Shown here piece after piece: positions 13,570 to 17,985 of a DNA stretch of 17,985 bases (within the stretch, counting starts at the first letter, position 1; each line of letters opens with the position of its first letter). The translations under genes and the position numbers were made by a program. Below the pieces are notes generated by a model. That model worked only from the letters and a program-made list of their open reading frames with translations. It was not told the DNA's origin and made no database searches. The DNA comes from an uncultured Ruminococcus sp. (GTDB lineage Bacteria > Bacillota > Clostridia > Lachnospirales > Lachnospiraceae), in NCBI GenBank assembly GCA_900553885.1, contig USFD01000065.1:1-17985 (forward strand). Direction: 5' to 3'.

Positions 13570-14726
13570 AAAATATTCCGGTAGGAAGTCTCGGGCTGAT
13601 CTGTCTGCCCGGATGTGAGGAACTGGGCAGCAAAGTCAATGACTATCTTGTCAAATGGCGCCACGAAAGCGGCCACGAATACCAGGATGACATTGCTTTC
13701 GCCGGTTATGAGAAAGATAACTTTTTAATCAATGCACAGGTTCCCCGTTTTGGTTCCGGTGAAGCAAAGGGAATTCTGAAAGAATCTGTCCGCGGCAAAG
13801 ATCTCTATCTGATGGTGGACGTATGCAATTATAACGTCACCTATTCCCTGACCGGCAGAACAAACCATATGTCGCCGGATGATCATTTCCAGAATCTGAA
13901 GAGAATGATTGCTGCTGTCGGAGGCAAAGGACGCAGAATCAATGTTATTATGCCGTTCCTCTATGAAAGCCGCCAGCACAAGAGAAGTTCCAGAGAATCT
14001 CTGGACTGCGCTCTGGCCCTTCAGGAGCTTGTACGCATGGGCGTAGAAAACATCATTACTTTTGATGCCCACGACCCGCGGGTACAGAACGCGATTCCGT
14101 TGAGCGGATTTGAGACCGTTTCTCCGACCTATCAGTTTATTAAGGGACTCCTCCGCACAGTAGATGATCTGAAAATTGACGCTGAGCACATGATGGCCAT
14201 CAGTCCGGATGAGGGCGGAACAAACCGTGCGGTATATCTGGCGAATGTTCTCGGGCTTGACATGGGTATGTTCTATAAACGCCGTGATTACACCCGTATT
14301 GTAGACGGACGCAACCCCATCGTTGCCCACGAGTTCCTGGGCAGCTCTGTTGAAGGCAAAGATGTAATTATTATTGATGATATGATCTCCTCGGGCGACA
14401 GTATTATTGACGTGGCTACAGAACTCAAAAAGAGAAAAGCGAAACGGATCTATGCGGCCGCAACCTTCGGTCTCTTTACAAATGGTCTGGACAAATTTGA
14501 CAAAGCCTACGAATCCGGTATTATCAACGGAATTCTGACCACCAATCTGATTTATCAGACGCCTGAGCTTCTGTCAAAACCATATTATATTAACTGCGAT
14601 ATGAGCAAATACATTGCTCTGATTGTTGATACGCTGAACCATGACGGCTCCATCAGTTCGATCCTGAGCCCGAATGCAAGGATTCAGAATGTTGTAAGAA
14701 AATATAAAAACGGAGAGCAGATCTGA
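13542..14726 (+). CDS. prs: Ribose-phosphate pyrophosphokinase, long divergent form
   Basis: The 394-residue enzyme makes PRPP, the ribose donor for nucleotide, histidine, tryptophan and NAD synthesis, from ribose-5-phosphate and ATP. It is about 80 residues longer than the standard 315-residue form. It keeps the ATP-binding RQHKR (144-148), the divalent-metal DAHDPRVQ segment (175-182) and the PRPP loop VIIIDDMISSGDS (275-287). Standard enzymes have DDMIDTAGT there. It fits the long clostridial subfamily. GGGAGG before the ATG lies inside dnaC, and the genes overlap by 28 bp, so expression is probably coupled. The genome may hold a second, standard prs. Confidence 0.88.
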   Translation: MLRRTERILENIPVGSLGLICLPGCEELGSKVNDYLVKWRHESGHEYQDDIAFAGYEKDNFLINAQVPRFGSGEAKGILKESVRGKDLYLMVDVCNYNVTYSLTGRTNHMSPDDHFQNLKRMIAAVGGKGRRINVIMPFLYESRQHKRSSRESLDCALALQELVRMGVENIITFDAHDPRVQNAIPLSGFETVSPTYQFIKGLLRTVDDLKIDAEHMMAISPDEGGTNRAVYLANVLGLDMGMFYKRRDYTRIVDGRNPIVAHEFLGSSVEGKDVIIIDDMISSGDSIIDVATELKKRKAKRIYAAATFGLFTNGLDKFDKAYESGIINGILTTNLIYQTPELLSKPYYINCDMSKYIALIVDTLNHDGSISSILSPNARIQNVVRKYKNGEQI

Positions 14727-14735
14727 CTGCTCTCC
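14712..14735 (+). terminator. Hairpin at the end of prs
   Basis: A perfect 9-bp stem, GGAGAGCAG/CTGCTCTCC (14712-14720 with 14727-14735), carries the prs stop codon in its 6-nt loop. It is followed only by CGGATCTTTTC, so it may be a partial terminator or an RNA-stability element. Confidence 0.55.
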
Positions 14736-14753
14736 CGGATCTTTTCATATGCA

Positions 14754-14778
14754 GAAAAGCTGCCCTGTGCAGGTTTTC
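14754..14778 (+). terminator. Second hairpin in the prs-kdpD gap
   Basis: GAAAA-G-CTGC, a 5-nt loop, then GCAG-G-TTTTC (14754-14763 with 14769-14778) forms nine pairs around one G-G mismatch. A T-rich run (TGTATTATTTTATAT) follows. With the preceding hairpin it probably limits readthrough from prs into the sensor kinase gene. Its position argues that the kinase starts at 14800. Confidence 0.5.
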
Positions 14779-14799
14779 TGTATTATTTTATATACGCTT

Positions 14800-15879
14800 A
14801 TGAAAAAGAGGATTTTAACTGACACTGTTTTTACAATTATCATGATGGCCGCGGCCACATTATTTTCTTTTGTCTTTTTTCACTTTGGAAATAAGAACTC
14901 TGCAAATATTACAATTATCTATACACTGGCGCTGATTATAGCTGCGCTGAATACGTCCGGCTATCTGTACGGTGTAATCTCTGCAGTTTTCTGTGTGGTC
15001 GCCGTAAACTACTTTTTTTCTTATCCGTACTTTAAATTTAATTTCACTCTTGCCGGCTACCCGCTGACATTTATCGGAATGCTGGCGATCTCTCTGATCA
15101 CCAGCGCCACTACAACCACGCTGAAACAGCAGCGCCAGGCGATTGCCGAACGGGAGAAGGAACTTGCAGAGGCGGACAAAGAGAAACTGCGGGCCAATCT
15201 GCTGCGGGCGGTTTCCCATGATCTGCGCACTCCTCTGACCGGAATTATCGGCTCCTCTTCCTCTTATCTGGAAAACTATCAGGATCTGTCTGAAACAGAA
15301 CGTACAGAGCTTGTAACAAACATAAAAGAGGATTCCGAATGGCTGCTCAATATGGTAGAAAATCTCCTCACCGTCACAAGAATCCAGAACGATTCCCCGA
15401 ATAAGGTCAAAAAGACTCTGGAAGTAGTGGAGGAGGTCGTATCAGAGGCAATCCAGCGGCTTCAGAAACGTCATCCCGGTGTAAAAATCAAGGTACAGAT
15501 GCCGAATAATTTTCTGATGCTTCCTATGGATCCCACTCTCATCGAACAGGTGCTGATCAATCTTATGGAAAATGCTTTTGTACACTCCGGCAGCACGGAG
15601 CCGGTGGAGCTTTCCATCTCAGAGCAGGAAGATCTTGTGCTTTTCCGGGTAAGGGATTACGGGAAAGGAATCAGCGAAGAACAGATGCCCGGTCTGTTTG
15701 AAGGACAGCAGCCGGGGAGCACAGCTGCCGACGGACACAAGGGAATCGGCATCGGGCTGACAATATGCAAGACGATTATATTAGCTCACGGAGGAACAAT
15801 TACTGCTTCCAATCATGGCAGGGGGGCTGATTTTATTTTCACGTTGCCAAAAGAAAAGGAGGATTCGGACAATGCCTAA
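14800..15879 (+). CDS. KdpD-like sensor histidine kinase lacking the N-terminal KdpD/USP domains
   Basis: The 359-residue membrane kinase corresponds to the C-terminal half of KdpD. It has four transmembrane helices (about 6-28, 35-55, 56-75, 88-105) with the DUF4118-type YFFSYPYF motif. A coiled-coil linker leads to the HisKA H-box AVSHDLRTPLTG (phospho-acceptor His140). The ATPase domain has LMENAF (Asn258), VRDYGKGIS (284-292) and GIGIGL (315-320). The N-terminal KdpD ATP-binding and universal-stress domains of the roughly 900-residue KdpD are missing, so the stimulus may differ from K+ limitation. An ATG at 14749 would add 17 residues, but those codons lie over the hairpin at 14754-14778. 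Neither start has a clear ribosome binding site. It overlaps the regulator gene by 8 bp. Confidence 0.85.
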   Translation: MKKRILTDTVFTIIMMAAATLFSFVFFHFGNKNSANITIIYTLALIIAALNTSGYLYGVISAVFCVVAVNYFFSYPYFKFNFTLAGYPLTFIGMLAISLITSATTTTLKQQRQAIAEREKELAEADKEKLRANLLRAVSHDLRTPLTGIIGSSSSYLENYQDLSETERTELVTNIKEDSEWLLNMVENLLTVTRIQNDSPNKVKKTLEVVEEVVSEAIQRLQKRHPGVKIKVQMPNNFLMLPMDPTLIEQVLINLMENAFVHSGSTEPVELSISEQEDLVLFRVRDYGKGISEEQMPGLFEGQQPGSTAADGHKGIGIGLTICKTIILAHGGTITASNHGRGADFIFTLPKEKEDSDNA

Positions 15880-16579
15880 ATTTTCTGTCCTGATTATCGA
15901 AGACGAAAAAAATATCCAGCATTTTATGAACAAGATACTCAAACGCCAGGACTACCGTGTTCTCTGTGCTGATACAGGAAGAGAAGGGCTGGAGCTGATC
16001 CGCTCCCAGTGCCCGGATATTATCCTTCTTGACCTGGGGCTGCCGGACATGGACGGAGATGAAATCATCCGCAGCGTCCGGACCTGGTCCAGTATTCCCA
16101 TTATTGTCATTTCTGCCAGAAGCGCAGAGGACGAAAAGGTCCGCGCACTTGATCTGGGCGCTGACGACTATATCACCAAACCCTTCGGGACTTCGGAACT
16201 TCTGGCCCGGATACGCGCTTCTCTCCGGCACAGCAACCGGCTGATGACAGACAGCGAGCTCTATATCCGCCCTTACCGCTGCGGCGAGATGGTACTGGAT
16301 TTTTCCAAACGCCTTCTGACTATTGCAGACCAGGAAGTTCATCTGACGCCCATCGAATATAAAATCGTAGCTTTTCTGGCCCGGAACTCCGGCAAGGTTA
16401 TTACCTACTCTTCCATCCTCTCCAGCGTCTGGGGGCCATACGCGGACGATGACAATAAAATTCTCCGGGTTAATATGGCAAATATCCGGAGAAAAATAGA
16501 AAAAGATCCGGCTCAGCCGAAATATATCTTCACAGAAGTCGGTGTTGGCTACCGGATGGCGGAAGGCGAAGACGACTAA
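15872..16579 (+). CDS. KdpE-like OmpR-family response regulator
   Basis: The 235-residue transcription regulator is the partner of the upstream kinase. The receiver domain has the acidic pair E10/D11, phospho-acceptor Asp54 in ILLDLGLPDMDG and Lys103 in DDYITKPFG. An OmpR/PhoB winged-helix DNA-binding domain follows (about 135-230), with LTPIEYKIVAFLARNSGKVI and the terminal VGVGYRM. The start at 15872 has AAGGAGG about 9 nt upstream, inside the kinase gene; the frame stays open further 5' but matches nothing of the family. No kdpFABC genes follow in the window, so the target is unknown. A strong terminator follows 1 bp after the stop. Confidence 0.9.
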   Translation: MPKFSVLIIEDEKNIQHFMNKILKRQDYRVLCADTGREGLELIRSQCPDIILLDLGLPDMDGDEIIRSVRTWSSIPIIVISARSAEDEKVRALDLGADDYITKPFGTSELLARIRASLRHSNRLMTDSELYIRPYRCGEMVLDFSKRLLTIADQEVHLTPIEYKIVAFLARNSGKVITYSSILSSVWGPYADDDNKILRVNMANIRRKIEKDPAQPKYIFTEVGVGYRMAEGEDD

Positions 16580-16580
16580 A

Positions 16581-16616
16581 GGGACCGCAGGATTCTCTAT
16601 CCTGCGGTCCCTTTTT
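16581..16616. terminator. Bidirectional terminator between kdpE-like gene and rpoC
   Basis: A perfect 12-bp stem (16581-16592 with 16600-16611) has a 7-nt loop and TTTTT on the plus strand. On the minus strand the same stem is followed by TTTAG, and it lies about 35 bp after the rpoC stop. It therefore closes the right-reading operon and probably also the rpoB-rpoC transcript. Confidence 0.9.
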
Positions 16617-16648
16617 CTTATTATATCTCCGTCTTTTCCGGAAAGGGC

Positions 16649-17985
16649 TTATTCTTCTGTTGTTACCGGAACTTCAGCTTCCGTTTCTTCCCCTTCTCCG
16701 TCCAGATCGATCTCATCATCCAGATTCAGTTCATCTTCCGGCTGAATGTCCGTATTGATCTTTACATCACGGTATTTCTTCATACCCGTTCCTGCCGGAA
16801 TATGTTTACCGATAATAACGTTCTCCTTCAGACCTACCAGATGATCCACTTTTCCTTTGATTGCAGCCTCAGTCAGGACTTTTGTTGTCTCCTGGAAGGA
16901 TGCTGCCGACAGGAAGGAATCTGTAGCCAGGGAAGCTTTTGTAATACCAAGCATAATCTGCTCGCCCTTGGCCGGCTCTTTTCCTTCTGCTTCCATCTGT
17001 GCGTTTACATCATTGAACTCAAGGACATCCACCATTGTTCCCGGAAGGAAATCCGTATCTCCTCTGTCTTCAACACGCACTTTCTTCAGCATCTGCCGTA
17101 CAATGACTTCGATATGCTTATCATTGATATCAACACCCTGCAGACGATATACCCTCTGCACTTCCTGAAGCATATAATCCTGCACAGCACGCAGTCCTTT
17201 GATCTTCAGGATATCATGGGGATTTACACTACCTTCTGTAAGTTCGTCTCCGGCTTCAAGCATCGCCCCGTCCTGAATTTTAATACGGGAACCGTAAGGA
17301 ATCAGGTATGCCTTGGACTCGCCGGTCTCATCATTTGTGACGATAATCTCGCGCTTTTTCTTTGTATCACTGATCGTCGCGCGTCCGGCGAACTCCGTGA
17401 TAATCGCAAGTCCCTTCGGTTTTCTTGCCTCAAAAAGCTCCTCGACACGGGGAAGACCCTGTGTAATATCATCACCGGCAACACCACCGGTATGGAACGT
17501 ACGCATGGTAAGCTGTGTACCCGGCTCACCGATGGACTGTGCCGCCACAATACCTACAGCCTCGCCGACCTGTACTGCCTCGCCGGTAGCCATGTTGGCT
17601 CCGTAGCACTTCGCACACACGCCGTTTTTGCACTTACAGGTGAGAATCGTACGGATCTTCACTTTCTCAAGCGGATTTCCATTCTCATCCACGCCTCGTT
17701 TTGTGACGCGCTCCGCCCGCCGCGGTGTAATCATGTGGTTTGCTTTTACAAGCACATTTCCGTCTTTGTCTTTGATATCTTCGCATGCGAAACGTCCTGT
17801 AATACGCTCCTGCAGGCTCTCGATCTCTTCGTTTCCATCCATGAATGCATGTACGTACATTCCAGGAATTTCCTGTCCCGGCTCCACACAGTCTGAGTCA
17901 TGGATAATCAGCTCCTGGGATACGTCTACCAGACGTCTTGTCAGGTAACCGGAATCGGCTGTACGAAGAGCTGTATCTGACAGAC
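16649..17985 (-). CDS. rpoC: RNA polymerase beta' subunit, C-terminal fragment (runs off right edge)
   Basis: This is the last 444 residues of the largest RNA polymerase subunit. The visible part begins LSDTALRTADSGYLTRRLVD, in the active-site region. It then shows the second zinc site (the Cys in HDSDC together with CKCKNGVCAKCYG), followed by the trigger-loop segment SIGEPGTQLTMRTFHTGG with the catalytic Met-Arg-His trio. It runs on as VAGDDITQGLPRVEELFEA without the large trigger-loop insertion of E. coli, as in Firmicutes. The C-terminus is a strongly acidic tail (EDELNLDDEIDLDGEGEE). The stop is at 16649-16651. It is followed by a terminator rather than by rpsL. Confidence 0.98.
   Translation of the reverse strand, partial: LSDTALRTADSGYLTRRLVDVSQELIIHDSDCVEPGQEIPGMYVHAFMDGNEEIESLQERITGRFACEDIKDKDGNVLVKANHMITPRRAERVTKRGVDENGNPLEKVKIRTILTCKCKNGVCAKCYGANMATGEAVQVGEAVGIVAAQSIGEPGTQLTMRTFHTGGVAGDDITQGLPRVEELFEARKPKGLAIITEFAGRATISDTKKKREIIVTNDETGESKAYLIPYGSRIKIQDGAMLEAGDELTEGSVNPHDILKIKGLRAVQDYMLQEVQRVYRLQGVDINDKHIEVIVRQMLKKVRVEDRGDTDFLPGTMVDVLEFNDVNAQMEAEGKEPAKGEQIMLGITKASLATDSFLSAASFQETTKVLTEAAIKGKVDHLVGLKENVIIGKHIPAGTGMKKYRDVKINTDIQPEDELNLDDEIDLDGEGEETEAEVPVTTEE

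Noticed and set aside
14749..14799. Upstream ATG (14749) as the start of the KdpD-like kinase
   Set aside because: The added 17 codons cover the hairpin at 14754-14778, there is no ribosome binding site, and the first membrane helix follows naturally after MKKR at 14800. This remains uncertain because 14800 also lacks a good site.
16802..17896. A 364-codon plus-strand open frame opposite rpoC
   Set aside because: It is the antisense shadow of rpoC, which matches its family throughout; the composition is typical of reverse-complement translation.
1..17985. Search for mobile elements, CRISPR arrays, toxin-antitoxin or defence genes
   Set aside because: No transposase, integrase, phage, regularly spaced repeats, tRNA-type attachment site or composition break was seen; all genes are core metabolism, replication, cell-wall or information genes.

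Overview
The window looks like chromosomal core sequence from a Gram-positive clostridium, most probably a Lachnospiraceae-type gut anaerobe. The pointers are moderate GC, strong Shine-Dalgarno sites, a GlgC/GlgD pair, SpoVG, a T-box leader on proS, an archaeal-type 480-residue ProRS, a DnaD/DnaC (DnaI-type) helicase-loading pair, an XpaC-TelA pair and Firmicute-type RpoC and RpsL. No phage, insertion sequence, CRISPR array, tRNA or rRNA was found. The family assignment is inference from gene content and protein style.

Layout. Both edges are pieces of the RNA polymerase/str region, read leftward: the rpoC 3' end on the right (16649-17985), and rpsL, rpsG and the fusA 5' end on the left (1277-1). 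About 15 kb of other core genes separates rpoC from rpsL. rpsL has its own TTGACA-17-TAAACT promoter and a leader with three stem-loops. Next comes proS (leftward) behind a proline T-box riboswitch, then an xpaC-telA membrane-stress operon (leftward). A divergent RluA-family pseudouridine synthase gene follows, then spoVG downstream of the glgC-glgD ADP-glucose pyrophosphorylase operon (leftward).

The right half reads rightward: murC, a DnaD-domain gene, the helicase loader dnaC, a long divergent PRPP synthetase, and a compact KdpD/KdpE-type two-component system. It ends at a 12-bp-stem terminator shared with the oncoming rpoC. The DnaD gene is preceded by three same-strand DnaA boxes at 21-23 bp spacing, next to an extended -10 promoter without a good -35. 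This suggests direct control of helicase-loading genes by the initiator DnaA, with PRPP synthesis translationally overlapped to the loader.

Overall this is informational and housekeeping DNA. I saw no novel defence or mobile system. The signals most worth following up are regulatory: the DnaA-box promoter, the structured rpsL leader, the face-to-face promoters between xpaC and the pseudouridine synthase gene, and the split of rpoC from rpsL.
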